Positions 32,923 to 42,153 are shown, numbered from the stretch's first letter. The stretch: 64,000 bases of DNA from an uncultured Acidimicrobiales bacterium (GCA_958296055.1 CATQHS010000001.1:2018277-2082276); one strand, 5' to 3'. Made by a program: numbers and translations. Notes: generated by a model not told the origin, from the letters alone.

Positions 32923-33876
32923 ATGACCACTCTGATCACCGGCATCGGGCTGGTCGGGACCGCCTTCGCCCAGCACGCCCTCCGCCGGGGCGAGAAGCTG
33001 GTCTTCTTCGACCTCCACCCCAGAGCCGACTACCTGCGCCGGCGGCTGGGCCCCGACCACGGGGCTGCGGTCGTCCGCGCCGACGTCCGGGACCTGCCCG
33101 CGCTGGTGGCCGCCGCGTCCGACTGCGGCGCCGACACCGTGGTTCACACCGCGGGGTTGATCGCCGACCGGGTCTCGGACCCGCTCTACACCGGCCTGGA
33201 AGTGAACGTGGGCGGGACCATCAACGTGGCTGAGGCCGTCCGGCTGGCCGGGGTGCAGCGGCTGGTCCACATCAGCAGCTTCGCCGTCTACGACCGGCGG
33301 CGCTCGCCGGTCGGCCCGGTCGCCGAAGACCACCCCCGGGGCCCGGGCCGGGCCTACGGCAACTCCAAGGTGATCAAGGAGCTGGTGGTCGAGAGCTACC
33401 GGATCGACTACGGCTTCGAGTTGGTCACGCTGCGCCCGGCCAACACCTACGGCTACGGCCACTTCGCCGGGGGATCGGGCGGGGCCAAGATCCAGAACCT
33501 GCTCACCGCCGGGCTCCGGGGCACAACCGCCCGGGTCCTCCAAGAGCACACCATGGACTTCGAGTACGTGTACGGGCGGGACGTGGGGCGGGCCATCGAC
33601 CTCGCCGCCACCGCGGAGGTGGGTCCGCAAACCGTCTTCAACGTCGGCACCGGGGTGGTGACCTCCTTCGACGAGCTGGTCGAGGCCGCTCGCCGGGTCT
33701 GCGGCCGACTGGAGGTGGAGGTGGTCCCCGGCCGGCCCCCGGCGGTGTCGGCCGCCGACCCGCTCGATCTGACCCGGGCTCGGACTGAGCTGGGCTGGGT
33801 GCCGGAATACGATTTGGAGGCCGGGCTCCGCCACTACGCCGCCGAGCTGGAGTCGGTCCTGGAGGAGGGCGCATGA
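32923..33876 (+). CDS. NAD-dependent epimerase/dehydratase (extended SDR)
   Basis: A 317-residue Rossmann enzyme, paralogue of the protein encoded at 7159-8151 (shared TTLITGxGxxG opening). The catalytic motif is YGNSK (in [13 protein letters not shown]) with Ser in HISSFAVYD. The ATG has AAGGAGAG just upstream, and a CATAAT box (32881-32886) may be the -10. It lies upstream of an amidohydrolase gene with a 64-bp gap, similar to the 7-9 kb module. Confidence 0.86.
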   Translation: MTTLITGIGLVGTAFAQHALRRGEKLVFFDLHPRADYLRRRLGPDHGAAVVRADVRDLPALVAAASDCGADTVVHTAGLIADRVSDPLYTGLEVNVGGTINVAEAVRLAGVQRLVHISSFAVYDRRRSPVGPVAEDHPRGPGRAYGNSKVIKELVVESYRIDYGFELVTLRPANTYGYGHFAGGSGGAKIQNLLTAGLRGTTARVLQEHTMDFEYVYGRDVGRAIDLAATAEVGPQTVFNVGTGVVTSFDELVEAARRVCGRLEVEVVPGRPPAVSAADPLDLTRARTELGWVPEYDLEAGLRHYAAELESVLEEGA

Positions 33877-33940
33877 TTCATCGAGCCGTTGCGCCCGCCG
33901 AGTTCTTTAGCCCCGAAGCGGCGCTGGGAGAGGAGAGCCC

Positions 33941-35332
33941 ATGATTGATCTGCTGGTGAAGAACGCCGACTACATGATCACCATGAACGGCGACCGGGAG
34001 GTGGTGCGCGACGGCGCCCTGGCCGTCGACGGCGGCCGGATCGCCGCCGCGGGCAAGACGGCGGCGGTGACGGCCCGGTTCAGCGAGGCGGCCCGGACCA
34101 TCGACGCCCGGGGCCGCCTGGTCACGCCCGGCTTCATCGACAACCACCAACACCTGGCCCCGTTCTTCGTGCGCGGCCTCGGCGACGACGTGCCGCTGCG
34201 GGTCTTCCTCCACGACCGCTGCTACCCGATGGAGGCCGGCCTCACCGAAGAGGAGGCCTACCTGGCCGCCATGTGCGCCCTGCTGGAGTCGGTCCGCCAT
34301 GGCACCACCACCGTGTGCGACCCCGGCTCGCAGAACCCCGAGCCGTCGGTGCGGGCGGTATCCGATGTGGGGGCTCGGGCCGTGCTCACCCGTTCGCTCA
34401 CCGACATGGCCGGGGGCCGGGCCATGCCCGGCACCTTCGACTCCACCACCGACGACGCCATCGAGTCCGGAACCGATTTCGTGGAGTCGCATCACGGGGC
34501 GGCCGAGGGGCGGATCCGGGCCTGGTTCTCGCTGCGCACCGAGCGCATGGTCTCGGACCGCCTGTGCCGGTCGGTCAGCGAGCTGGCCGCCGAGCACGGC
34601 ACCGGCATCGTGTCCCACATGATCTCCAACCGCGACTCAGTCGAGCACCACCAGCGGGTCTTCGACGGCGAGCGCCCCATCGAGCGCTACGACCGCAACG
34701 GCGTCCTCGGCCCGAACCTGCAGCTCGTCCACTGCCATTTCCTGGAGCCCGACGAGTGTGATCTGCTGGCCGAGCGGGATGTGAAGGTGTCGATGTGCCC
34801 CACCGCCAGCGCTGTGTTCGGCTGGGGCGGGCTGCACCGGGCCACCCACCTGAAGCTGCTGGAGCGGGGGGTGACGGTGGGGGTGGGCAGCGACATAGGG
34901 GCCTGTTCGCACACCGTGGACATCCTGCGTATCGCCCAGTACTTCCGGGTCTACCGCGACGTCTTCGAGGACGCCTCGCTGATGCCGGCCGAGACCATCC
35001 TGGAGCATCTGACCATCGACGGGGCTCGCTCCGTCCTGTGGGACGACGAGATCGGCTCGCTGGAGGCGGGCAAGCGGGCCGACTTCCTGCTCTTCGACCT
35101 GGACCGGCCCGAGTGGGTGCCGCTGCACAACCCGGTGTCCAACCTGGCCCACGGGGCCAGCGGCGATTCGGTGGAGACGGTGGTCATCGACGGCCGGGTG
35201 GTGATGGAGGGGGGAGAGCTGGTGCTCGTCGATGCCGGCGAGATCATGGCCGAAGGCCGGCGGGCGGCCGCGGCCGCGGCTGATCGCCTGGGCCTGAGCC
35301 CCTTCGCTGGCCCCCGCTGGCCGGTGGTGTGA
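33941..35332 (+). CDS. Amidohydrolase, ATZ/TRZ/cytosine-deaminase-like
   Basis: A 463-residue metal-dependent deaminase/hydrolase. Metal ligands are visible: the HxH in GFIDNHQHL, His in GIVSHMIS, His in LQLVHCHF and Asp in VGVGSDIGACSH. N- and C-terminal beta-sandwich segments (IDLLVKNADYMITM and GKRADFLLFDLDRPEW) are as in guanine deaminase, S-adenosylhomocysteine deaminase and atrazine hydrolases. Substrate unknown, probably a purine, pyrimidine or triazine-like ring. A second, divergent member lies at 48544-49932. Confidence 0.88.
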   Translation: MIDLLVKNADYMITMNGDREVVRDGALAVDGGRIAAAGKTAAVTARFSEAARTIDARGRLVTPGFIDNHQHLAPFFVRGLGDDVPLRVFLHDRCYPMEAGLTEEEAYLAAMCALLESVRHGTTTVCDPGSQNPEPSVRAVSDVGARAVLTRSLTDMAGGRAMPGTFDSTTDDAIESGTDFVESHHGAAEGRIRAWFSLRTERMVSDRLCRSVSELAAEHGTGIVSHMISNRDSVEHHQRVFDGERPIERYDRNGVLGPNLQLVHCHFLEPDECDLLAERDVKVSMCPTASAVFGWGGLHRATHLKLLERGVTVGVGSDIGACSHTVDILRIAQYFRVYRDVFEDASLMPAETILEHLTIDGARSVLWDDEIGSLEAGKRADFLLFDLDRPEWVPLHNPVSNLAHGASGDSVETVVIDGRVVMEGGELVLVDAGEIMAEGRRAAAAAADRLGLSPFAGPRWPVV

Positions 35333-35389
35333 CTCCATGGCAGCGATGAAATGGGTTCTTAGACCGGGTCCTGCTCCACTACTACGAGG

Positions 35390-35527
35390 CCACCGACCCG
35401 GGCCCGGGCCTGGGTGGACGCCACCGTGGCCCGCTTCGGGGGCATCGACGTGCTGGTGAACAACGCCGGCCTAATCCACCGCCACGGCCTGGAAGACTTG
35501 GACGAGGACTCCCTGGACGAGATGTAG
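35390..35527 (+). pseudogene. Remnant of a classical SDR gene
   Basis: A frame ending at 35527 reads RAWVDATVARFGGIDVLVNN AGLIHRHGLEDLDE, which is the NAG-motif region of a classical SDR dehydrogenase. There is no Rossmann start upstream, and the frame ends with EM then TAG where such proteins continue EMW-AVN, so a TGG codon has probably become TAG. The rest of the enzyme is missing. The surrounding 35333-35635 has no intact gene. Confidence 0.75.
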
Positions 35528-35635
35528 GCGGTCACAACACGGCCTCGGTCTCGGAACTGCTGGTGACTTGTATGCCGGAGATCTGGACGTAACCGAGAGC
35601 TTCGGGCCGATGTTTGGATTCGTGCCCAAGGCGGC

Positions 35636-36364
35636 TCAGAGCACGTGGCGGATGAAGATCGAGACGGCGGCGGCGACGGCGAAGACCAAGACGGCGGGCC
35701 GGATGAAGGCCTGTTTCAGGTGGGGGGCGATCTTCGACGAGATCCCCAGTCCGATCAGCGGGCTCGGCATCAACACGGCGGCCAAGCCCAGTTCGGTTGG
35801 GCCCAATTTGCCGACGAGGACCAAGGCCGCGATCGAGATGAACGACCCGACTGCCTGCACCGCGGCCAGCGAGGACCGGATCTCCGGCCCCGAGCTCCGC
35901 TGGTAGGCCAAGGCGATGGGCGGCCCGCCCACCCCCACCGAAGTGCCCATGAACCCCGACGCCACCCCCGCCCCCAGCACAACGCCCGGAGTGGGGTTGA
36001 CCCGCAGCCCGGCAGCGCTGAGCCCGGTGGCCAGCAAGAGTGCGGCCACGAACAGGACGGCCAGCCCCCGCTGGGTCAGCGCGGTGATCGCCATCGCCCC
36101 CAGCACGGTGCCCGGAACCCGGCCCAGAATGCCCCAGGCCGCGCCCCGGCCGTCAACGGCGCGGTGATCCCGCCAGAACAGCAAGGCCGCGACCACCGCT
36201 CCCATGCACAGAAACGAACCGGGGATGAGCCGAGGATCGACCAAGATCAGGACCGGAGCCGCGATCAGCCCCAGCCCGAAACCCAGCGATCCGTGCAGGA
36301 CACTGGCGACGAACATGGCCGCGGCCGCTATGGCGATCTCCGCTAGCTCCAGGTTGAGGATCAT
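35636..36364 (-). CDS. TauE/SafE-family membrane exporter/permease
   Basis: A 242-residue integral membrane protein with about seven or eight hydrophobic helices. The opening FVASVLHGSLGFGLGLIAAPVLILV and the internal VASGFMGTSVGVGGPPIALAY are the paired signature loops of the TauE/SafE family, which exports sulphite or sulphoacetate or takes up related organic anions. No sulphonate genes are adjacent; the cupin-rhodanese fusion 6 kb away could be the sulphur source (inference). Confidence 0.87.
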   Translation of the reverse strand: MILNLELAEIAIAAAAMFVASVLHGSLGFGLGLIAAPVLILVDPRLIPGSFLCMGAVVAALLFWRDHRAVDGRGAAWGILGRVPGTVLGAMAITALTQRGLAVLFVAALLLATGLSAAGLRVNPTPGVVLGAGVASGFMGTSVGVGGPPIALAYQRSSGPEIRSSLAAVQAVGSFISIAALVLVGKLGPTELGLAAVLMPSPLIGLGISSKIAPHLKQAFIRPAVLVFAVAAAVSIFIRHVL

Positions 36365-36369
36365 CTAGT

Positions 36370-36849
36370 TCACTCTTGGCCGATAAGTGCCTCATCGATC
36401 CAAATGGGGGGTAGTTCGTCGCCTACCCGGAGGTATTGTCCGGTTCTTATGCGGAGTATATCGTAATTTGGCAGGTTGATTTGAATGACGCACTTGTCGT
36501 CAAACCGCAAACCGTTGCTGCTATCGAAGCTAAAATCGAAATTGTCGAATCTAGATCCAGATTCTCTGCGGTAGTCTGATAGGTCATTGATATCGGTGGG
36601 TGTCACGTGCAACAAAAAATCTGGATCGATGCTCTCAACGTCGCATTCTTCTCGCACATAGATCAAAAGATTCTTGTCTTCGTCTAGGTACACATTAAAG
36701 ACATTACTGATAATCGGAGTATCGTCGCTAACAGATTCATACACTGAAAGAAACTCCTGTTCCCAGCTGGTAGAAACCCAAGGCCAGATAAACGCGAATG
36801 CAGTGATCAGAACCACGAATACAGTGAGGGTGATTCGCCAGTCCAACAT
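36370..36849 (-). CDS. Membrane-anchored protein of unknown function in a low-GC segment
   Basis: A 159-residue protein with one N-terminal membrane segment (about residues 6-26, ITLTVFVVLITAFAFIWPW) and an extracytoplasmic domain with conserved-looking elements LHVTPTD, FDNFDFSF, CVIQINLPNY and RIRTGQYL. I have the impression that this layout occurs as a tail domain near bacterial membrane glycosyltransferases, but I cannot confirm a family. Codon usage is AT-rich compared with neighbours, and it starts the scarred region that also holds a broken multi-pass membrane protein, so it was probably acquired with it. Confidence 0.6.
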   Translation of the reverse strand: MLDWRITLTVFVVLITAFAFIWPWVSTSWEQEFLSVYESVSDDTPIISNVFNVYLDEDKNLLIYVREECDVESIDPDFLLHVTPTDINDLSDYRRESGSRFDNFDFSFDSSNGLRFDDKCVIQINLPNYDILRIRTGQYLRVGDELPPIWIDEALIGQE

Positions 36850-37322
36850 GTTGAATAACCTCCGACTGCTAACTAGCTAAATTTGTCATGAGCAGAGACT
36901 GCTCGATGATGGGAAGTATATCTTACTAGCTGCTGATCTAGCTTGCAACCGCGGCCAGCATGGTCCGTCGATGCTCAGCCCGATGCCCAGCCAGGTACGC
37001 GGCTCTGGTCCGCACCCGCCGTGCTGACCCGGACCGCCTCGAACTGGTCCGCGGCCTGCCCATCGGCGGGGGGCGAGCCCATCAGCCCCATCGGGATCGA
37101 CATGGCCGTCAGGCCACCCCGGCGTGGAGGATGTGCTGCCAGGGACCCGAGCGGTAGCAGGATCCTGACGAGTTTTTCGACGTCGACGGGCACCAACTCA
37201 CCGGGCTGGTCTTTCTGGTAGCGCCGCACTGGCGGCCGCCGCTGCCGGACTCGGTCTCCGATATCGACGCGGCTAGACTGGCGGCGCGCAGGATCGACGG
37301 CACCCTGGACGTGATACAATCT
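36850..37322. other. Intergenic stretch without a supportable gene
   Basis: About 100 bp of AT-rich sequence is followed by GC-rich sequence (36940-37310). A plus-strand frame has protein-like pieces (ADPDRLELVRGLPIGGG and, after an in-frame TAG at 37155, DEFFDVDGHQLTGLVFLVAP), so this may be a decayed gene, but I cannot name it and no frame is intact. Confidence 0.4.
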
Positions 37323-37438
37323 CTATGTCTCTATGTATTTTTCACTAGATGTCAGTTCGCGTGATGCAGGCGGGCCGCCGAGGGCGGTGTGGTGTCGGTG
37401 GCAGTTGTAGTCGTAGATCCAGCGTTTGAGGCGGATCA
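37323..37438 (-). mobile_element. C-terminal remnant of an IS481/IS3-like transposase
   Basis: The minus strand from 37438 to 37323 encodes VIRLKRWIYDYNCHRHHTAL GGPPASREL and a TAG stop. The pattern W-YN-HRxHxALGGxPPxSR is the end of the integrase-core (DDE) transposases of IS481 and related IS3-type elements. Everything upstream is missing; the fragment joins directly to a 36-bp sequence repeated at 41163-41198. Confidence 0.75.
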
Positions 37439-37469
37439 CCCATGGTCCACCCAGATACCTATTCTAGTG
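37434..37469. repeat. Dispersed 36-bp repeat, copy 1
   Basis: This 36-bp stretch matches 41163-41198 at 33 positions (core TCCACCCAGATACC, end ATTCTAGTG). It abuts the transposase remnant. Related short pieces (CTATGTATTTTT then CACTAGA) occur at about 37330 and 37498. It may be an end of a lost insertion sequence. Confidence 0.65.
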
Positions 37470-37470
37470 A

Positions 37471-38447
37471 GGGGCTACAAGCCCTAGATTCCCTCGGCTA
37501 TGTATTTTTTCCACTAGACTCAACGGCCTCAAACCCGGCTCACTTCGCGGGAAAGACTTTCTTCTATCGCTAACTCTTGTGACCTTGGCGTTTCTAGGTG
37601 CAGTACATGTTTTGATTCGTTCCTTTTACCAAGGCCCTGACTTCAATCATTTTGACTCCTTGATCTATGTATCTATGGCAGATAGTTTGGTATCTGGAGA
37701 GGGTATTACTAGTTACTCAGGGTATCGCTCAGAACTTTGGACGCCTTTCTACCCTATCACCATAGCTTTCATCGGATTATTTGGAATAGATTTGATCACC
37801 AGGTATATGGGTATTACGGTTATATTGACTGCGGCTATCTGAATTCTTATAGGCGTGCGATTGCCGCTTTCCAGAAGGTTGAAATACGCGGCTATCTACT
37901 GCTCTATCTCGTTAGTTCCATTGACAATTTGGATGATCCGTAACTGGCTAATTACCGGATATCTTACAGGTGATCGGCCAAGTAGGTCAAGAACTATTAC
38001 GCTAGCCGATATGTTGAGTCAAATTGTGATGTCTTCTATTTTTGGACTTTCCCCAAAGACACACCCCTTCAACAGGTGGTTAGAGTTGGTCTGGTGGTAG
38101 CGGTTGGCTTGATAGCGGTTGGCATAATTTTGTCAGGTAAAAAATTTGGATTCGGTAAAGTTTTGGGTCCAACTCTTCCCTTCGCCCTGTTTATAGTAGT
38201 TTACCTGCTAGTCTTTATGATAGTTTTTCCTTCCGCAACTTTGAGTATCGTTGGTGAAAGCTGTTTGTCTTGGATTCAAAAGATCAGAGAATCCGATGAT
38301 CGACCTTATTTAGTATATTTTCAGGAAATTCGGGGAAGAATTACCGAATCCTGCAACCCTGCAGAATTGGAATCCCACTCAAATGATCTAGAGCTTGTGA
38401 CCCGGACATTCGATGGCGTGGTGTACAGGGTAGCGGCGCGACCTTGA
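37471..38447 (+). pseudogene. Broken polytopic membrane protein, glycosyltransferase-39-like
   Basis: Three protein-like pieces remain. The first (to 37842) has a membrane helix, then FNHFDSLIYVSMADSLVSGEG and PFYPITIAFIGLFG, like the acidic first loop of ArnT/PMT-type lipid-linked sugar transferases. An in-frame TGA at 37840-37842 separates it from the second (to 38100), with ISLVPLTIWMIRNWLITGYL. A frameshift near 38076-38100 leads to the third, ending with FDGVVYRV. Even joined (about 325 residues) it is shorter than the family norm of 450-600, so an internal deletion is likely. The segment is AT-rich, unlike the chromosome background. Confidence 0.7.
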
Positions 38448-38499
38448 ATCCTGCATAGTGAGCGACCGCTCGGGCGGGATCGCGTGGCAGACTGCGCCG

Positions 38500-39483
38500 A
38501 TGCGGATCTGCGTAGTCGGGGCTGGAGCCATCGGCGGCTTGCTCGCGGCCCGGCTCTCGACGGCGGGCCACGAGGTGAGCGTGGTAGCCCGCGGCGATCA
38601 TCTGGCCGCCATCCGCCGGTCCGGACTCGAGCTAGTGGAGATCGACGGTGCCCGCACTGTTGCTCCCGGCATCGCTGCTTCCGCCGACTTTTCGGCTTTG
38701 GGTGCCCACGATGCGGTGATCTTGGCTCTGAAGGCTCACCAAATCGCGGCCGTAGCCGGCGAGTTAGAGAGCCTGTGCCGCCCCGACGCCATGATCGTGC
38801 CGGTGCAGAACGGCATCCCCTGGTGGTACTTCGAGCGCCACGGCGGGCCCCACGACGGCCGCCGGCTGGCCAGCCTCGACCCCGACGGGGTGCTGAAGGC
38901 ATCGATACCGGCCGAGCGGATCGTGGCTTGCATTGCTTACCCAGCCGCGGCCAGGATCGGGCCCGGCGTCATCGCCCACATCGAGGGGGACCGGTTCCCG
39001 GTGGGCGAGATCGACGGCACCCGCTCGGACCGGGCCGGTGCGCTGGCCGCCGCCCTGAGCGAAGCTGGCTTCAAGTCCCGGGTGCTCACCGACATCCGGT
39101 CCCACCTTTGGGTCAAGGCCTGGGGAAACCTGGCCTTCAACCCGATCAGCGCCCTGACCGGGTCCACCCTGAGTCAGATGTGCAGTGCTCCGCTCGCCCG
39201 AGAGCTGGCCGCGACCGTGATGGCCGAGGCCGGTGAGATCGCCGAAGCCCTGGGCGTGCGGATCAGATTCACCATCGAGCAGCGCATCGAAGGCGCGGCC
39301 CAAGTGGGCGAGCACAAGACTTCCATGCTCCAAGACGTCGAGGCTGGCCGGCCCATGGAGATCGACCCCTTGGTGGGAGTGTTCGCCGAACTGGGCCGGC
39401 TCACCGGGGTCGCCACCCCGGCCATATCGGCTGTATACGCGCTGGTGTCTCTGCTCAACGACCGCATCGTCGGGGATTCGTGA
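38500..39483 (+). CDS. Ketopantoate reductase-family dehydrogenase (ApbA/PanE)
   Basis: A 327-residue NADPH-dependent 2-oxo acid reductase. The opening MRICVVGAGAIGGLLAARLS is the Rossmann motif, and LKAHQIAAVA, VQNGIPWWYFERHGG and KAWGNLAFNPISALTG carry the family Lys and Asn residues. ApbA C-terminal helices end with TPAISAVYALV. It starts at the ATG at 38500; an upstream GTG adds 14 unlikely residues. True pantoate synthesis is possible, but the neighbouring CoA ligase suggests a catabolic homologue acting on another 2-oxo acid (inference). Confidence 0.85.
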   Translation: MRICVVGAGAIGGLLAARLSTAGHEVSVVARGDHLAAIRRSGLELVEIDGARTVAPGIAASADFSALGAHDAVILALKAHQIAAVAGELESLCRPDAMIVPVQNGIPWWYFERHGGPHDGRRLASLDPDGVLKASIPAERIVACIAYPAAARIGPGVIAHIEGDRFPVGEIDGTRSDRAGALAAALSEAGFKSRVLTDIRSHLWVKAWGNLAFNPISALTGSTLSQMCSAPLARELAATVMAEAGEIAEALGVRIRFTIEQRIEGAAQVGEHKTSMLQDVEAGRPMEIDPLVGVFAELGRLTGVATPAISAVYALVSLLNDRIVGDS

Positions 39484-39505
39484 CCTCGGGCCGGGAGGTC
39501 GGTTC

Positions 39506-41089
39506 TTGACTTCGGTCGCCACGCTCGCGGACCTGCTGGTCGCCGGAGACGACGAGGAACCGGCCGTCGTCACCGCCGGGGGCGCAGTCCTCTCCCATGG
39601 CCGCCTCCGGGCCGAGACGGCCCGGCTGGCGAAGCGCCTCCGGGCTTTGGGACTGGGACCCGGCGACCGCGTCGCCATCGTGTTGGACAACGGCCCGGAG
39701 ATGGCCATCGCCTTTCTGGCCGCGGCCGCCGCTGGCGCCGCAGCTCCGCTCAACCCCCGCTACCGCGCCGAAGAACTCGGGTTCTACATGGGCGATCTCG
39801 GCGTCCGGGTGCTGATCACCGGTCCTGAGGGCTCGGTCGGCGCGGCCGCGGCCCGCCAAGCCGTCTCCGGGTTGGAGTCCGTGACCCTGGCCACTCTCAC
39901 CGGGCCTTTCAACCGGCTGGAGCTAGAACTGGAAACCCGGAACGCGCTCCCCCCGGCGGCGGCCCGCTACGCCGAACCCGGCGCAGACGGGGGCCTCGAA
40001 GGTGACGGAGAACCCGGCGTAGACAGGGCCCCCGACGATGTGGCTCTGGTACTGCACACGTCCGGCACCACGTCCAGGCCCAAGATCGTGCCCATCCGCC
40101 ACCGCAACCTGGCCCGGTCGGCGGTCAACATCGCCGGGTCGCTGGCCATGACCGCCCGCGACCGGTCGCTGAACGTCATGCCGCTGTTCCACATTCACGG
40201 CCTGCTGGCCGGCCTGCTGGCCCCGCTGTCGGCGGGTGGGTCGGTAATCTGCACCGAGGGGTTCGATGCCTTCCGGTTCTTCTCCTGGCTCGAGACCCTC
40301 CGGCCCACCTACTACACGGCGGTGCCCACCATGCACCAGATGGTGCTGTCTCGCTCTGCGGGCCACCGGTCGATGGCCCGCGACTGCGGGCTCCGCTTCG
40401 TTCGCTCGTCGTCGGCGTCGTTGCCCGCCCCTGTTCTCGATGAGCTGAAGGAACTTTTCGGGGTGCCGGTGATCGAGGCATACGGCATGACCGAGGCCAC
40501 CCACCAGATGTGCGCCAACCCGCTGCCGCCGGCGGTGGCCAAGGCCCGTTCGGTGGGCGTCCCCACCGGCGTCGAGTTGGCCGTGCTCGACGACCTGGGT
40601 CGGCCGGTGCCGACGGGGCAGCGAGGTGAGGTGGCGGTCCGGGGGCCGACGGTGATCGATGGCTACGAGAACAACCCCGAAGCCGATCGGGCCGCTTTCG
40701 CGTCGGGGTGGTTCCGCACCGGCGACGAGGGCTGCGTCGACGCCGACGGCTATCTGTTCCTCACCGGCCGGCTCAAGGAGCAGATCAACCGGGGCGGCGA
40801 GAAAATATCGCCCTTGGAGGTGGACGAGGTTCTGCTGGGCCACGAGGCGGTGGCCGAGGCCGTGACCTTCGCCGTGCCCCATCCCAAGCTGGGCGAGGAG
40901 GTGGCGGCCGCCGTCGTCACCGTCGATGGCGCCTCGGTGACGGAGCGCGAGTTGCGCCGGTTCCTGTCGGAGTCCTTGGCTGCCTTCAAGGTCCCCCGCC
41001 GAGTGCTGTTATTGAATGAGCTGCCCAAGGGCCCGACCGGCAAGCTCCAGCGCATCGACTTGGCCGGGCGTCTAGGCCTCGCACCTTGA
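39506..41089 (+). CDS. Acyl-CoA synthetase, oxalyl-CoA-synthetase-like
   Basis: A 527-residue AMP-forming ligase. Motif A3 is LHTSGTTSRPK (about 182-192), A5 is YGMTEATHQMCANPLPP, then GYENNPEAD, WFRTGDEG, GRLKEQINRGGEKISPLEVD (A8), and the C-terminal catalytic Lys in PKGPTGKLQR. The A5-A8 region is close to what I know of plant/yeast oxalyl-CoA synthetase (AAE3/Pcs60), so oxalate or a related short acid is a reasonable substrate guess. The TTG start has GGGAGG upstream; the frame further upstream is reductase shadow. A small hairpin follows. Confidence 0.85.
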   Translation: MTSVATLADLLVAGDDEEPAVVTAGGAVLSHGRLRAETARLAKRLRALGLGPGDRVAIVLDNGPEMAIAFLAAAAAGAAAPLNPRYRAEELGFYMGDLGVRVLITGPEGSVGAAAARQAVSGLESVTLATLTGPFNRLELELETRNALPPAAARYAEPGADGGLEGDGEPGVDRAPDDVALVLHTSGTTSRPKIVPIRHRNLARSAVNIAGSLAMTARDRSLNVMPLFHIHGLLAGLLAPLSAGGSVICTEGFDAFRFFSWLETLRPTYYTAVPTMHQMVLSRSAGHRSMARDCGLRFVRSSSASLPAPVLDELKELFGVPVIEAYGMTEATHQMCANPLPPAVAKARSVGVPTGVELAVLDDLGRPVPTGQRGEVAVRGPTVIDGYENNPEADRAAFASGWFRTGDEGCVDADGYLFLTGRLKEQINRGGEKISPLEVDEVLLGHEAVAEAVTFAVPHPKLGEEVAAAVVTVDGASVTERELRRFLSESLAAFKVPRRVLLLNELPKGPTGKLQRIDLAGRLGLAP

Positions 41090-41111
41090 GATGAATCTTT
41101 GCTGATTCATC
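41090..41111 (+). terminator. Small hairpin after the CoA ligase gene
   Basis: GATGAATC (41090-41097) and its complement GATTCATC (41104-41111) flank a 6-base loop immediately after the ligase stop codon. The stem is short and AT-rich and no T-run follows, so it is a weak terminator candidate. The remaining gap up to 41322 holds the second 36-bp repeat and no gene I can support. Confidence 0.4.
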
Positions 41112-41162
41112 CAGCCTGATCCTAGCCGACGGCTGCTTCTGCTCGCCAGATATTGATGTACT

Positions 41163-41198
41163 GATCACCTATGATCCACCCAGATACCGATTCTAGTG
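41163..41198. repeat. Dispersed 36-bp repeat, copy 2
   Basis: Matches 37434-37469 at 33 of 36 bases, same orientation. It lies alone in the 233-bp gap between the CoA ligase and the enoyl-CoA hydratase, so the two copies bracket the pseudogene, reductase and ligase (3.7 kb). GGATCACCCATG also occurs at the start codon of the next gene. Confidence 0.65.
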
Positions 41199-41322
41199 GC
41201 CCATTGCTGGCGCTAAATACTCCCTCTCGGCCCGACCAAGACCAAGACGCTCCCCACAGCGTGAACAGGCCCTAGTTTTTGGACGTTGGACCAATGAGCA
41301 GAATTTCTGGTAAGGATCACCC

Positions 41323-42153
41323 ATGAGCGATTTCAACCCGAGCCGCTTCGATACCATCCGGGTGGACTTCGACGGCCATGTCTGCCGGGTGACGCTGGAC
41401 CGGCCCGAAGCGCTGCACGCCTTCGACGAGCGCATGCAGGACGAGCTGCGCCAAACCTGGCGGGCCCTGCGCAGCATCGACGAGGTCCGGGCCGTCGTCC
41501 TCGGCGCCACCGGGGACCGGGCCTTCTGCACGGGCGTGGACCGCCGCCGCCCGATGGCGGCGTTGGAGCCCGACGGGTCCGGGCTGTACGGGACCTCGAA
41601 CGACTACATGTACGACGACCCCGGCGGCGATCTCGGCCCCAAGGCTTGCGACCTGTGGAAGCCGGTGGTGGCCGCGGTCAACGGGATGTGCTGCGGCGGG
41701 GCCTTCTACCTGATTGCCGAGTGCGATGTCATCGTGGCCGCCGAGGGCGCCACTTTCTTCGACCCGCACGTCACCTACGGCATGGCCGCCGTCTACGAGC
41801 CGATGAAGATGGCCCAACGGATGCCCCTGGGCGAGATCCTGCGCCTCACCCTGCTGGGGAGCCACGAGCGGATGTCGGCCGCCACCGCCCTGCGGGTCGG
41901 GCTGGTGTCGGAGGTGGTCCCCCTCGACGAACTGGAAGCCGCGGCCGGGTGGCTGGCCACCACCATCGCCTCCCAGCCCCCCCGGGCCGTGCAGGGCAGC
42001 CTGCGGGCCATCTGGGCCGCCAACGACCTGGGCCGCCTCGACGCCCTGGCGATGGCCCCGGCCGTCCTCGCCGCTGGCACCAGCCCCGAGGACTTGGCCG
42101 AGGGCCAGGCCGCGTTCGAGAGCGGCCGCCGGATCAGCCCTCGGCTGCGCTGA
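41323..42153 (+). CDS. Enoyl-CoA hydratase/isomerase family protein
   Basis: A 276-residue crotonase-fold enzyme. Oxyanion-hole regions are AFCTGVDRRRP and VNGMCCGGAFYLIAECDVIVAAEGATFFDPHVTYG. The crotonase catalytic Glu in the second loop is replaced (FFDPHVTYGMA), as in several isomerase/hydrolase subgroups, so the exact reaction is open. It starts at an ATG with an AAGGA-type site. With the CoA ligase upstream it suggests ligation and then conversion of an acyl-CoA. Confidence 0.87.
   Translation: MSDFNPSRFDTIRVDFDGHVCRVTLDRPEALHAFDERMQDELRQTWRALRSIDEVRAVVLGATGDRAFCTGVDRRRPMAALEPDGSGLYGTSNDYMYDDPGGDLGPKACDLWKPVVAAVNGMCCGGAFYLIAECDVIVAAEGATFFDPHVTYGMAAVYEPMKMAQRMPLGEILRLTLLGSHERMSAATALRVGLVSEVVPLDELEAAAGWLATTIASQPPRAVQGSLRAIWAANDLGRLDALAMAPAVLAAGTSPEDLAEGQAAFESGRRISPRLR

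Noticed and set aside
36943-37319. Overlapping candidate ORFs on both strands of the GC-rich piece left of the transposase tail
   Set aside because: No family signature in any frame and an in-frame TAG in the best one; treated as decayed sequence.
37323-41198. An intact insertion sequence or composite transposon between the 36-bp repeats
   Set aside because: The only transposase trace is about 38 codons long, the repeats are direct and imperfect, and the intervening genes are ordinary metabolic ones.
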